Below, one piece after another: positions 1-8,692 of a DNA stretch of 64,000 nt. The translations under genes were made by a program, and so were the position numbers. The stretch comes from RAM1 sp041905405 (GTDB taxonomy: Bacteria; Pseudomonadota; Gammaproteobacteria; Burkholderiales; Burkholderiaceae_C): contig JAYRLC010000010.1 in the NCBI GenBank assembly GCA_041905405.1, positions 1 through 64,000 on the forward strand, given 5' to 3'. How positions within the stretch are numbered: the first letter of the stretch is position 1; each line of letters opens with the position of its first letter. The notes under the pieces are model-generated. The model was not told the origin of the DNA, did no database searches, and was given only the letters and a program-made list of their open reading frames with translations.

Positions 1-456
1 CGCGCCTGGGACCTGGCAGACGGCGACGCCCAGTTTCTGGCCGGCGTGCCGGACCGGGCATTCGACTTCATCCATTCCAGTCACTGCCTCGAACACCTCG
101 TCAATCCGGTCCAAGCGATGCAGAACTGGTTGCGCGTGCTCAAACCGGGTGGCCACGCTGTGCTGATGGTGCCCGACGAGGACTTGTACGAGCAGGGAGT
201 CTTCCCGTCGACCTACAACGCCGACCACAAATGGACGTTCACCATCCACAAAAAGTCCAGTTGGTCACCGCGCAGTGTCAATCTGGTGGACCTGCTGGTG
301 CACTTTGCAGATCAGGTGCAAACGCTCAAGATCGAAACGCTGGACGCCACCGTCATGCAGGGCCTGGCCGGCCGCAGCGACCAGACGCTGGGCCCCATCG
401 CCGAAAGCGCCATCGAAGTCATCCTGCGCAAGCCACCGCAAGCCCACGGCGCCTGA
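1..456 (+). CDS. SAM-dependent methyltransferase, 5' end cut by window edge
   Basis: The reading frame is open from base 1, so the first GTG at 46 is internal and the true start lies outside. About 151 residues are visible, the C-terminal part of a class I methyltransferase. DFIHSSHCLEHL and the following RVLKPGGHAVLMVPD are the usual motif around the acidic strand and the post-motif GG turn of the Methyltransf_11 fold. The glycine-rich SAM-binding motif I would be upstream of the window. The acceptor cannot be told from this part. Such enzymes often sit in surface-glycan clusters, but no such cluster is visible here. The gene converges on the RND pump genes with a gap of about 30 bases. Confidence 0.75.
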   Translation, partial: RAWDLADGDAQFLAGVPDRAFDFIHSSHCLEHLVNPVQAMQNWLRVLKPGGHAVLMVPDEDLYEQGVFPSTYNADHKWTFTIHKKSSWSPRSVNLVDLLVHFADQVQTLKIETLDATVMQGLAGRSDQTLGPIAESAIEVILRKPPQAHGA

Positions 457-486
457 AGGTGCCGGGCGCTGCCGTGCAAACGCCAG

Positions 487-3400
487 TCATTTGGCCGCGA
501 CGACTTCGTCCTCGCCGTGATAGTCCGGCCGCTCCCGGGCCTCGGCCTTGTTGGCACCGGGTACTTGATGACGCGCGAACAGCGAATACATCGTGGGCAC
601 CACGAACACTGTCAGAAGCGTGCCCAGCGACATGCCCCCGACGATCACCCAGCCGATCTGCTGACGGCTTTCCGCGCCGGCACCCGTGGCGATGGCCAGA
701 GGCACGGCACCCAGCACCATGGCGCCGGTGGTCATGAGAATGGGCCGCAGCCGCTGCGACGAGGCCTTGACCAGAGCATCCACCATGGCCATGCCTTCCT
801 CGCGCAGCTGATTGGTGAATTCCACGATCAGGATCCCGTGCTTGGTGATCAGCCCCACCAGCGTAATCAGCCCGATCTGCGAATACACGTTCAACGATCC
901 GCCCGACCATTTGAGCGCGAGCAGGGCCCCGATCATGGACAGCGGCACGGCCAGCATGATGACCAGGGGATCCACAAAACTCTCGAACTGCGCGGCCAGC
1001 ACCAGAAAGATGAACACCAGCGCCAGCACGAACACGACGGCCAGCGCGCCCTGCGAGTTGCGGAATTCGCGCGAGGTGCCATTCAGGTCGGTCGTGTAAC
1101 CTGGCTTGAGCACGCGCGCCGCCGCCTGGTCCAGGTAGGCCAGCGCCTCGCCCAGCGAATAGTCGGGCGCCAGGTTCGCCGAAATGGTGGCCGAGCGGCG
1201 CTGACCGAAGTGGTTGAGCTCCCGGGGGCTCACGCTCTCGCTGACCTTGACCAGCGCCGACAGCGGGATGACGGTGTCATTGCGGCCCCGCACATAGATG
1301 CTGTCAATATCCTCTGGCGTCGTACGGCCCGATGCCTGGTTCTGCACAATCACGTCGTACTGCTCGGCATCGCGCTTGTAGCGCGTCACGTTGCGGCCGC
1401 CCAGCATGGTTTCGATGGCCCGGGCGACCACGTCCACCGCCACCCCCAGGTCGGCCGCGCGGGCACGGTCGATCTCGATGCGCAGCTCCGGCTTGTTCAG
1501 CCGCAGGTCCACGTCCGGCTGCAGGATGCCAGGCTGCTTGGCAATCTCGTCCAGCATCTGGCGCACCACCTGATTCAGATTCTGGTAGCTGTCAGAAGTC
1601 TGAATCACGAAATTCACCGGCCGATCGCGAAAGCCCTGGCCAAGGGAAGGCGGGGTGATGGGAAAAGCGGACACGCCGGGCAACGCCGCGAGCTTCGGCC
1701 CCAGTTCGCGCGCCATGTCCATGGTGGTGCGCGAACGTTCAGTCCAGTCCACCGTGCGGTAGGTAACGTTGCCTTGCGAGACGGAGGGGTTACCCACGTT
1801 GGCAAAGATACGGTCGAACTCCTTGTACCCTTCGCCCATCCGCTCCATGGCGCGCGCATAACGATTGGTGTATTCCAGGGTGGAGCCGTCGGGTGCCGTG
1901 ATGTTGGTTGTGATGACGCCGCGATCCTCCATTGGCGATAGTTCCGATCGCATCCCGGGATACACGACCGCGATGGCCGCGGCGCTGATCAGCATCACGC
2001 CAATAACGATCCAGCGGGCCTGCAGGAAAAAGCCGCGCAGGCGCGCCCCCATGCCCCGGACCCCCGGCGCGGGGTGATAGCCCGTGGTGATGATCCAGCG
2101 CAGCACTCCTGAATACCCGTCGGACAGCCTGTTCAGGTTTTTTTCCATGAACCGGTCAAAGCGGGTCGGCGCCGGGTTGTGCCGCAGCAACTTGGAACAC
2201 ATCATGGGTGTGAGCGTCAGGGCGACGAAGCCCGACACCACCACGGCACCGGCCAGCGCCAGCGCGAACTCCACAAACAGACGCCCCGTGCGCCCCGGCG
2301 TGAAAGCCAGCGGCGCATACACGGCCACCAGCGTGGCCGTCATGGTGATCACCGCAAAGCCGATTTCGCGGGCGCCCTTGATGGCGGCAGAGAACGGATC
2401 CAGCCCTTCCTCGATATGGCGGAAGATGTTTTCCAGCATGACGATCGCGTCGTCCACCACGAGCCCGATGGCCAGCACCAGGGCCAGCAGCGTGAGCGTG
2501 TTGATGGAAAAGCCCGCCAGCGCCATGAGCGCGAACGTGCCCACCAGACTGACCGGGATGGTCACGATCGGGATGATCGACGCACGGAACGTACGCAGGA
2601 AAACGAAAATCACCAGCGCCACCAGCACGATGGCTTCGACGATGGTGCGGTACACGTTCTTGATCGACCGGTCGATGAACACCGAGTTGTCGTTGGCGAT
2701 GTCGATCACGATGTCCGCGGGCAGATCCTGCTTGAGCTTGGGGATCATCTCGCGCACGCCCTTGGACAGGTCCAGCGGGTTGGCGGTGGCCTGGCGGATC
2801 ACACCGGCGGAAATGGCGTCGCGACCATTGAGGCGGACCGCGCTGCGCTCGTCCGCCGCGCCTTCCTCCACGCGCGCCACGTCCCGGATCTTGACCGGAA
2901 AACCGTTCACGCTCTTGATCGTGATGTCGGCGAACTGCGCCGGCCGCATCAGGTCGGTCTGCGAGGTCACGCTGAACTCCCGCTGCTGCGATTCGATCCG
3001 CCCGCCCGGCAGCTCAATGTTGCTGCGGCGGATGGCCTCTTCAACATCCTGGGACGTCAGGCGGTAACCCGCGAGCTTCTCTGTGTCCAGCCACACGCGC
3101 ATCGCATATTTGCGTTCGCCAAAGATGCGCACGTCAGCCACCCCGGTGACGGTCTGCAGGCGCGGCTTCGCAATGCGGTTGACCATGTCGTTGATCTGCA
3201 GCCGGGACAGCGTATCGCTGGAAAACGTCATGAAGATCACGGGGAATGCGTCCGCTTCGACCTTGGCGATCACGGGTTCGTCGATGGCGGGCGGCAAGCG
3301 ATTGCGCACCCGCGCCGTACGGTCGCGCACTTCTGCCGCAGCCGCGTCGGGGTCCTTTTCCAGCTTGAACCGCACGGAAATCTGGCTCTGCTCGGCCCGG

Positions 3401-3651
3401 CTGATCGAGGTGATCACATCCACCGCGTCAATGCCGGCGATGGAGTCCTCCAGCGGCTTGGAGATCTGCGACTCGATCACCTCGGCCGATGCACCGGGGT
3501 AGCGCACCGTCACGGTGACGACGGGTTCGTCAATCTTTGGATACTCGCGTACGGTCAGACGGTCGAAGCTCACGATCCCGACCAACAGCACCAGCAGGGA
3601 CAGAACGGTGGCGAAGACCGGACGGCGGATGGAAATTTCAGCCAGTTGCAT
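487..3651 (-). CDS. RND (HAE1-type) multidrug efflux permease, inner membrane
   Basis: The 1054 residues match the full length of AcrB/MexB-type proton-driven exporters. The first membrane helix is at about residues 11-29, followed by a large periplasmic loop, a helix bundle at about 335-500, a second periplasmic loop, and a last bundle near the C-terminus. The proton-relay aspartates are present in LVVDDAIVMLEN (D400, D401). The partner lysine is in LITKHGILIVEF of the second half. It lies 15 bases after its adaptor gene, so the two form one operon. No TolC-like outer-membrane gene follows, so the pump probably borrows one from elsewhere. The substrate cannot be inferred. Confidence 0.93.
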   Translation of the reverse strand: MQLAEISIRRPVFATVLSLLVLLVGIVSFDRLTVREYPKIDEPVVTVTVRYPGASAEVIESQISKPLEDSIAGIDAVDVITSISRAEQSQISVRFKLEKDPDAAAAEVRDRTARVRNRLPPAIDEPVIAKVEADAFPVIFMTFSSDTLSRLQINDMVNRIAKPRLQTVTGVADVRIFGERKYAMRVWLDTEKLAGYRLTSQDVEEAIRRSNIELPGGRIESQQREFSVTSQTDLMRPAQFADITIKSVNGFPVKIRDVARVEEGAADERSAVRLNGRDAISAGVIRQATANPLDLSKGVREMIPKLKQDLPADIVIDIANDNSVFIDRSIKNVYRTIVEAIVLVALVIFVFLRTFRASIIPIVTIPVSLVGTFALMALAGFSINTLTLLALVLAIGLVVDDAIVMLENIFRHIEEGLDPFSAAIKGAREIGFAVITMTATLVAVYAPLAFTPGRTGRLFVEFALALAGAVVVSGFVALTLTPMMCSKLLRHNPAPTRFDRFMEKNLNRLSDGYSGVLRWIITTGYHPAPGVRGMGARLRGFFLQARWIVIGVMLISAAAIAVVYPGMRSELSPMEDRGVITTNITAPDGSTLEYTNRYARAMERMGEGYKEFDRIFANVGNPSVSQGNVTYRTVDWTERSRTTMDMARELGPKLAALPGVSAFPITPPSLGQGFRDRPVNFVIQTSDSYQNLNQVVRQMLDEIAKQPGILQPDVDLRLNKPELRIEIDRARAADLGVAVDVVARAIETMLGGRNVTRYKRDAEQYDVIVQNQASGRTTPEDIDSIYVRGRNDTVIPLSALVKVSESVSPRELNHFGQRRSATISANLAPDYSLGEALAYLDQAAARVLKPGYTTDLNGTSREFRNSQGALAVVFVLALVFIFLVLAAQFESFVDPLVIMLAVPLSMIGALLALKWSGGSLNVYSQIGLITLVGLITKHGILIVEFTNQLREEGMAMVDALVKASSQRLRPILMTTGAMVLGAVPLAIATGAGAESRQQIGWVIVGGMSLGTLLTVFVVPTMYSLFARHQVPGANKAEARERPDYHGEDEVVAAK

Positions 3652-3666
3652 GGCGCGTGCTCCCGC

Positions 3667-4938
3667 TCAGGACCGCCCAGCGGCCCGGGGAGTGTCCCCG
3701 GTGCAGGGGTTGGGCCCATCGACGCGACCGGCAGGTGCAGGTGCAGGTGCAGGTGCAACCGCGGCAGCGACGGCACCTGCGGGACGCTGCCCGCCACGCG
3801 CCATCTCCAGCACGCGCACCGGCGTGCCGTCGCGCTGCACGCGCTGCTGGCCGGCCGTCACCACGAGATCGCCCGGCTGCAGCCCGTCGATGATTTCCAC
3901 GCGGCCGGGCCGGCGGATCCCGACCTTGACCTCCACACGCTGGGCAATCTTGGTATCGCCGTCGGGTCCGTCCATGAGTTTGAGCACTGTCTGCCGGCCG
4001 CCCTGCGGCACGATGGCCTCTTCGGGGATCACGCGCGCGTTCTCGCGCTCGCCGAACACGGTGGTCACCCGCGCGAACATCCCGGGCCGCAACTGCAGCG
4101 ACCGGTTGTCGATGCAGCCACGCACGCCGATGGACCGGCCGTTGGCATCCACCAGCGGATCGATGGCCTGCACCATCGCCACGAATTTGCGCCCGGGCAG
4201 CGCGTCGATCGCGACATCGGCCCGCTGGCCGCGACGCAGCTTGGTCTGAAAGCGCTCTGGCATGCGGAAGTCAACGTAGATCGCGGCCATGTCTTCCAGG
4301 TTCACGATGTCGGCGCCATCCTTCAGGTAGTCCCCCACGTTGACGGTACGGATGCCCGCAATACCGTCAAACGGCGCCACGATGCGCAGCCGGGCGGCCG
4401 TAGCCTGGGCCAGCGCCAGCTTGGCCTGCGCGACCTGGAGGTTGGCCGCGCTCTCTTCCACCGAACGCTGGCTGATGAAGTTCTGCGCCACCAATTCCTG
4501 ATTACGTTTGTGGTTGGCCTGGGCGATCGACAGCTCGGCCTGCGCCTGCTGCACCTGCGCCAGCGGCAACTGGTCGTCCAATTGCACCAGCAACTGCCCC
4601 TTGCGCACCCGGTCACCATCCCGGAAATTCAGCTGGGTCACGCGCCCGCTGACCTCGGGTCGCACGATCACGCTCTGGCGCGATCGCAGGCTGCCCACAG
4701 CTTGGGCATCATCGGTCAGCCGCAGGGTTTCCACCCGCGCCACCTCCACCGCCGGTGGGCGCCCCGGCCCTCCCGGCCCTGCTCCGCCCGGTGCCCCCCC
4801 TGGCCCGCGGCTCTGGGGGTTCGCTGGCCCCGCCGTCTCGGCCGACCGGGAGGGCTTGTTCTGGAACCACCACGCCGCACCGGATGCGCAGGCGATGCCG
4901 ACAACGGCAACCGTTGTATAGAGAGCTTTCGATGCCAT
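3667..4938 (-). CDS. RND pump periplasmic adaptor (membrane fusion protein)
   Basis: 423 residues. An N-terminal membrane anchor or signal (about residues 8-26) precedes a linker rich in Gly, Pro and Arg. Next come the paired lipoyl/hairpin and beta-barrel segments of HlyD/AcrA adaptors: VRPEVSGRVTQLNFRDGDRVRKG, a Gln/Ala-rich coiled hairpin, then VAPFDGIAGIRTVNVGDYL. It bridges the permease to an outer-membrane channel. The C-terminal tail ends in an Ala-Pro repeat encoded by a tandem hexamer. It is first in the operon. The roughly 180 bases upstream (4939-5119) hold its promoter, but I see no convincing operator or adjacent regulator gene. Confidence 0.92.
   Translation of the reverse strand: MASKALYTTVAVVGIACASGAAWWFQNKPSRSAETAGPANPQSRGPGGAPGGAGPGGPGRPPAVEVARVETLRLTDDAQAVGSLRSRQSVIVRPEVSGRVTQLNFRDGDRVRKGQLLVQLDDQLPLAQVQQAQAELSIAQANHKRNQELVAQNFISQRSVEESAANLQVAQAKLALAQATAARLRIVAPFDGIAGIRTVNVGDYLKDGADIVNLEDMAAIYVDFRMPERFQTKLRRGQRADVAIDALPGRKFVAMVQAIDPLVDANGRSIGVRGCIDNRSLQLRPGMFARVTTVFGERENARVIPEEAIVPQGGRQTVLKLMDGPDGDTKIAQRVEVKVGIRRPGRVEIIDGLQPGDLVVTAGQQRVQRDGTPVRVLEMARGGQRPAGAVAAAVAPAPAPAPAGRVDGPNPCTGDTPRAAGRS
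3731..3757. repeat. Tandem hexamer GCAGGT, four copies plus partial
   Basis: Four perfect GCAGGT units follow one another and run into a degenerate fifth. On the coding (minus) strand they encode the Ala-Pro tail of the adaptor protein. The unit length is a multiple of three, so a gain or loss would change tail length, not frame. Confidence 0.85.
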
Positions 4939-5119
4939 GGAACTGCTGTGGTAACGGGCGCCGCCTCGGGTTGGCGTGCCAACAAGTCTCTGAATGTATC
5001 AGGGCCATCCTGTTCCGCCATCGGAAGACCCTGCGGCCACCCAGCCGCTGGCGAATATCGCCCCAGCATTTACTTAGGCTTTACACAGACCGGGGGTTCC
5101 GGCACCGGTAAAGGGGCCG

Positions 5120-5566
5120 TCAGCGTCGCAGTGCGCTTTCGACGCCCTTGTTGGCCAGCGCATCCGCCCGCTCGTTGCCGGGGTCACCGTTGTGCCCGCG
5201 CACCCAGCGCCAGTCGATCTTGTGGCCGCCGCCGGCCACCAGCGCATCCAGCTGTTGCCACAGATCCACATTTTTCACGGGCTGCTTGGACGCGGTGCGC
5301 CAGCCCTTGGCCTTCCAGCCGGGCAGCCATTCGGTGATGCCCTTGAGCACATACTGGCTGTCCACGTGCAGCGTCACGGCGCAGGGGCGCTTGAGCGCCG
5401 ACAGCGCCTCGATCACGGCCTGCATTTCCATGCGGTTGTTGGTGGTGGACGGCTCGCCGCCGAAAAGCTCCTTTTCCGTGGCGCCGGACTTCAGCAGCAC
5501 GCCCCAGCCGCCCGGGCCGGGGTTGCCCTTGCAGGCACCGTCGGTGTAGATGTCGATCGAATTCAA
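5120..5566 (-). CDS. rnhA: Ribonuclease HI
   Basis: 148 residues. It cleaves the RNA strand of RNA-DNA hybrids. The N-terminal IYTDGACKGNPGPGGWG carries the first catalytic aspartate. The others are in NNRMEMQAVIEAL (Glu), LHVDSQYVLKGI (Asp) and near the C-terminus (GDPGNERADALA). Length and ends match the bacterial family. The only start that gives the normal N-terminus is TTG at 5566. It lies three bases after the stop of the upstream methyltransferase gene, which suggests translational coupling. Confidence 0.95.
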   Translation of the reverse strand: MNSIDIYTDGACKGNPGPGGWGVLLKSGATEKELFGGEPSTTNNRMEMQAVIEALSALKRPCAVTLHVDSQYVLKGITEWLPGWKAKGWRTASKQPVKNVDLWQQLDALVAGGGHKIDWRWVRGHNGDPGNERADALANKGVESALRR

Positions 5567-5569
5567 GTT

Positions 5570-6373
5570 TCAGGTCCTGTGTTCTTCGGGTTGGGGCCGG
5601 ACGCCGCCGCGGTGTGCCTTGTTGGCCAGCGGCACGGGCGCGGTGGCCAGCGCAGGCGCATTCTTCCATGCCGGCCCGATCAGCTTCATGCCCCGCACCC
5701 GCTTGACGGCCACCAGCGCATAGGCTGCGCCAAAGATCGGCCACCAGCGCCCCCCTGCCCTGTCCATCCACTGGAACCGGTCCAGCCATGTCTGGCCGTC
5801 CAGCGCCGGCCGGTAGCAGCCGAACCGCGATGACTCCACCTCGAAGCCCAGCAGCCGCAGCCAGTCGCGCAGCCGCCAGTAGCCGATGAACTCGCCCGCG
5901 TCGGGCAGAAAGGGCTGGCCGAACCCCATGCGCCGGTACAGGTGCATGCGCCGCTGGCGCAGGCCCCACAGGCTCGCCGGGTTCAGGCAGCAGATCACGA
6001 CACGGCCTTCGGGCACCAGCACGCGCTCGACCTCGCGCAGGGCGGCGTGGGGTTCTGCGCTCAGCTCCAGCGTGTGCGGCAGCGTCACCAGGTCCAGGCT
6101 GTTGGCGGCAAACGGCAGCGCGGCAAAGTCGGCGGTGAAGCTGGTGATGCCCTCGGGGGCCGCGCCTGCCGGCCGCGGCGCGGACGTGGCGTGCCACTTG
6201 TGGGGCATGCGGTTGGCCTGCAGCGAATCCAGCCCGGGCAGGCCCAGCTGCAGCGCGTGGTAACCAAAGATGTCGGCCACGGCCTCGTCGAAAAAGGCCT
6301 GCTCCCACCCGAGCATGTACCGGCCCGGCGGGGTTTCAAACCATTGACGCAAACCTATAATTTCGCCACCCAT
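5570..6373 (-). CDS. SAM-dependent methyltransferase upstream of rnhA
   Basis: About 267 residues. The fold is a class I methyltransferase: DLVTLPHTLELSAEPHAALREVERVL matches the motif II region, and VPEGRVVICCLNPASLWGLRQ follows. The start at 6373 gives MGGEIIGLRQWFETPPGRY, which resembles relatives seen next to rnhA in Burkholderiales. A GGAG sits about 10 bases upstream, inside gloB. A longer frame opens at 6406 but would run further into gloB. The substrate is unknown. Its start codon and that of gloB share the palindrome CATG, so the two genes overlap head to head. Confidence 0.8.
   Translation of the reverse strand: MGGEIIGLRQWFETPPGRYMLGWEQAFFDEAVADIFGYHALQLGLPGLDSLQANRMPHKWHATSAPRPAGAAPEGITSFTADFAALPFAANSLDLVTLPHTLELSAEPHAALREVERVLVPEGRVVICCLNPASLWGLRQRRMHLYRRMGFGQPFLPDAGEFIGYWRLRDWLRLLGFEVESSRFGCYRPALDGQTWLDRFQWMDRAGGRWWPIFGAAYALVAVKRVRGMKLIGPAWKNAPALATAPVPLANKAHRGGVRPQPEEHRT
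6356..6361 (+). promoter_or_regulatory. Perfect -10 hexamer TATAAT just ahead of gloB
   Basis: TATAAT ends 10 bases before the gloB ATG, so transcription would begin about 3-4 bases before the start codon. No good -35 is seen at 16-18 bp (TTTCAA is the nearest). No Shine-Dalgarno motif fits in the remaining space. It lies inside the divergent methyltransferase gene. Confidence 0.5.
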
Positions 6374-7142
6374 GACCTTGACTCCGCTGCCCGCCTTCTC
6401 CGACAACTACATCTGGATGTTGCACGACGGCAGCCAGGCCGTGGTGGTGGACCCGGGCGACGCGCAGCCCGTGACCGCCGCGCTGCAGCAGCATGGGCTG
6501 CAACTGGCAGCGATTCTAGTCACGCACCATCATCCCGACCACACCGGCGGCGTCGACACGCTGCGCGACGCCACGGGGGCGGCCGTCTACGGCCCCGCGC
6601 GCGAGCGCATGCCCGAGCCGATCACACGGCTTTGCGGCGGCGACGCCTGCGAGGTGCTGGGTCTGCGGTTCATGGTCATCGACGTGCCCGGCCACACCGC
6701 CGGACACATTGCCTACTTCTGCGACGGCATGGACGGCGCACCGCTGCTGTTCTGCGGGGACACGCTGTTCTCGGGCGGCTGCGGGCGGCTGTTCGAAGGC
6801 ACGCCCGCGCAAATGCTGGCCTCGCTGGATGCGCTGGCCGCCCTGCCGGACAACACCCGCGTGTGCTGCGCCCATGAATACACGCTGTCCAACCTGCGTT
6901 TTGCCCGGGCCGTGGAGCCGCACAACGCCGAGCTGGCCGCCTACGAAGCGCAGTGCAAGGCGCTGCGCGCCCAAAACCGCCCCACCCTGCCCGCCGTCCT
7001 GGCGCAGGAGCGTTGCATCAACCCGTTCCTGCGCACACGCAAGCCTGCCGTCATGCAGGCGGCGCGGGAATACAACGGCGCCACCGGCGACGAAGCCGCC
7101 GTGTTTGCCGCCATCCGCCAATGGAAGAACGAATTCAAATGA
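6372..7142 (+). CDS. gloB: Glyoxalase II (hydroxyacylglutathione hydrolase)
   Basis: 256 residues, the family length. It hydrolyses S-lactoylglutathione to lactate and glutathione, finishing methylglyoxal detoxification in the cytosol. The metallo-beta-lactamase metal motif THHHPDHTGG is at about residues 54-63. Further ligands are in DVPGHTAGHIAYF and in FCGDTLFSGGCGRLFEG, and a late His in CCAHEYTLSNLRFA. The start MTLTPLPAFSDNYIW is typical. The stop overlaps the start of the lytic transglycosylase gene in ATGA. The message may be leaderless (see the -10 at 6356). Confidence 0.96.
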   Translation: MTLTPLPAFSDNYIWMLHDGSQAVVVDPGDAQPVTAALQQHGLQLAAILVTHHHPDHTGGVDTLRDATGAAVYGPARERMPEPITRLCGGDACEVLGLRFMVIDVPGHTAGHIAYFCDGMDGAPLLFCGDTLFSGGCGRLFEGTPAQMLASLDALAALPDNTRVCCAHEYTLSNLRFARAVEPHNAELAAYEAQCKALRAQNRPTLPAVLAQERCINPFLRTRKPAVMQAAREYNGATGDEAAVFAAIRQWKNEFK

Positions 7143-8683
7143 AACGCCTGAGCTTTGCCGCACTGGCCTGCCTGGTCTGGCTGGGCGGCTGCGCCACCGG
7201 CAACATGCCCGCCAAACCATCCGCCGCCGACGCCACGGCCCCCGCGCCGGCGGTGGCGGCCCCCGCGCCCGCCGCGCCCGCGCCGCATGTGGCCGTCATT
7301 CCCAACGGCCCGCTGCAACCCATCACCGCGGCCGAGGCCGCGTCACGCGGGGTGGCCCGCGCGCAGCCACCGGCCGACCTGTGGGACCGCATCCGCCGCG
7401 GCTTTGCCATGCCCAACCTGGACAACGACCTGGTGCGCCAGCAGGAGCAGTGGTATGCCACGCGGCCCGACTACATGCAGCGCATGACCGAGCGCTCGCG
7501 CAAGTACCTCTTTCACATCGTCGAGGAGCTGGAGCGGCGCAACATGCCCAGCGAACTCGCCCTGCTGCCCTTCATAGAAAGCGCGTTCAACCCGCAGGCC
7601 GTCTCCAGCGCACGCGCCGCGGGCATGTGGCAGTTCATGCCGGCCACGGGCACGTACTTCGAGCTCAAGCAGAACGTGTTCCGCGACGACCGGCGCGACG
7701 TGCTGGCGTCCACGCGCGCGGCGCTGGACTACCTGCAGAAGCTGCATGGCATGTTCGGCGACTGGCACCTGGCGCTGGCTGCCTACAACTGGGGCGAAGG
7801 CAGCGTGGGCCGCGCGATCAGCGCGAACCAGCGGCGCGGCCAGGGCACGGCCTACACCGACCTGAACATGCCCAACGAAACGCGCAACTACGTGCCCAAG
7901 CTGCAGGCGGTCAAGAACATCGTTGCCAGCCCCGAGGCGTTCCGCGCCGAACTGCCGCTGATCGAAAACCACCCGTACTTCCAGACCGTGGACGTCACGC
8001 GCGACATCGACGTGGAGCTGGCCGCCCGCCTGGCCGACGTGAAGCTGGAGGACTTCAAGGCGCTGAACCCGTCCGCCAACCGCCCCGTGATCCTGGCCGC
8101 GGGCACGCCGCAGATCCTGCTGCCCTGGGACAACGCCACGGTGTTCAAGCGCAACTTCGAGGCCCACAACCAGGGCCAGTACGCGAGCTGGACCGCCTGG
8201 ACGGCGCCGTCCACCATGAGCGTGGCCGAAGCCGCGCGCCGCGTGGGCATGAGCGAAGCCGATTTCCGCGCCGTCAACACCATTCCGCCGCGCATGCTGA
8301 TCCGCGCCGGCTCGGTCGTACTGGCGCCGCGCACCGCGCGGGTCGACAACGACGTGGCCGCGCACCTGGCCGACAACGGCCAGCTCAGCCTGGCGCCCGA
8401 AATCGTCACGCGGCGTACCGTCATCAAGGCGCGCAAGGGCGACAGCGTGGCCAGCATCGCGCGGCGCTACAAGCTCAGCGCCGCGCAGGTGGCCGACTGG
8501 AACAACACCGGCGCGTCGGCCGCGTTTCGCATCGGCCAGCAGATCGTGGTGTACCTGCCGGTGCGGGCAACGGCGTCACGCCCTGCCATCAGGTCGCAAG
8601 CCGGCCGCCCTTCGGCGCGGCCAGCGATCAAGGCCGTCAAGCGCGCGCCGGCCAAAGCCGTGCGGCCGGCGCCCAAGCGCTGA
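7139..8683 (+). CDS. mltD: Membrane-bound lytic murein transglycosylase D, lipoprotein
   Basis: 514 residues from the ATG in the ATGA overlap with gloB; the frame is open further upstream, but that part is gloB shadow. A lipoprotein signal ends in LGGC (Cys18). An Ala-Pro-rich linker follows. Then comes a family-1 SLT domain: catalytic Glu147 in LPFIESAFNPQAVS, followed by GMWQFMPATG and LALAAYNWGEGSVG. The C-terminal half holds LysM-like peptidoglycan-binding repeats, the clearest being TRRTVIKARKGDSVASIARRY near residue 430. The end is basic. It cleaves glycan strands to 1,6-anhydro ends during wall remodelling. Confidence 0.93.
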   Translation: MKRLSFAALACLVWLGGCATGNMPAKPSAADATAPAPAVAAPAPAAPAPHVAVIPNGPLQPITAAEAASRGVARAQPPADLWDRIRRGFAMPNLDNDLVRQQEQWYATRPDYMQRMTERSRKYLFHIVEELERRNMPSELALLPFIESAFNPQAVSSARAAGMWQFMPATGTYFELKQNVFRDDRRDVLASTRAALDYLQKLHGMFGDWHLALAAYNWGEGSVGRAISANQRRGQGTAYTDLNMPNETRNYVPKLQAVKNIVASPEAFRAELPLIENHPYFQTVDVTRDIDVELAARLADVKLEDFKALNPSANRPVILAAGTPQILLPWDNATVFKRNFEAHNQGQYASWTAWTAPSTMSVAEAARRVGMSEADFRAVNTIPPRMLIRAGSVVLAPRTARVDNDVAAHLADNGQLSLAPEIVTRRTVIKARKGDSVASIARRYKLSAAQVADWNNTGASAAFRIGQQIVVYLPVRATASRPAIRSQAGRPSARPAIKAVKRAPAKAVRPAPKR

Positions 8684-8692
8684 GCATGGCGC

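Noticed and set aside
2179..5337. 1052-codon open frame antisense to the RND genes
   Set aside because: High GC leaves long antisense frames open. The product is rich in His, Arg, Gln and Gly with no domain, and the opposite strand encodes clear RND proteins.
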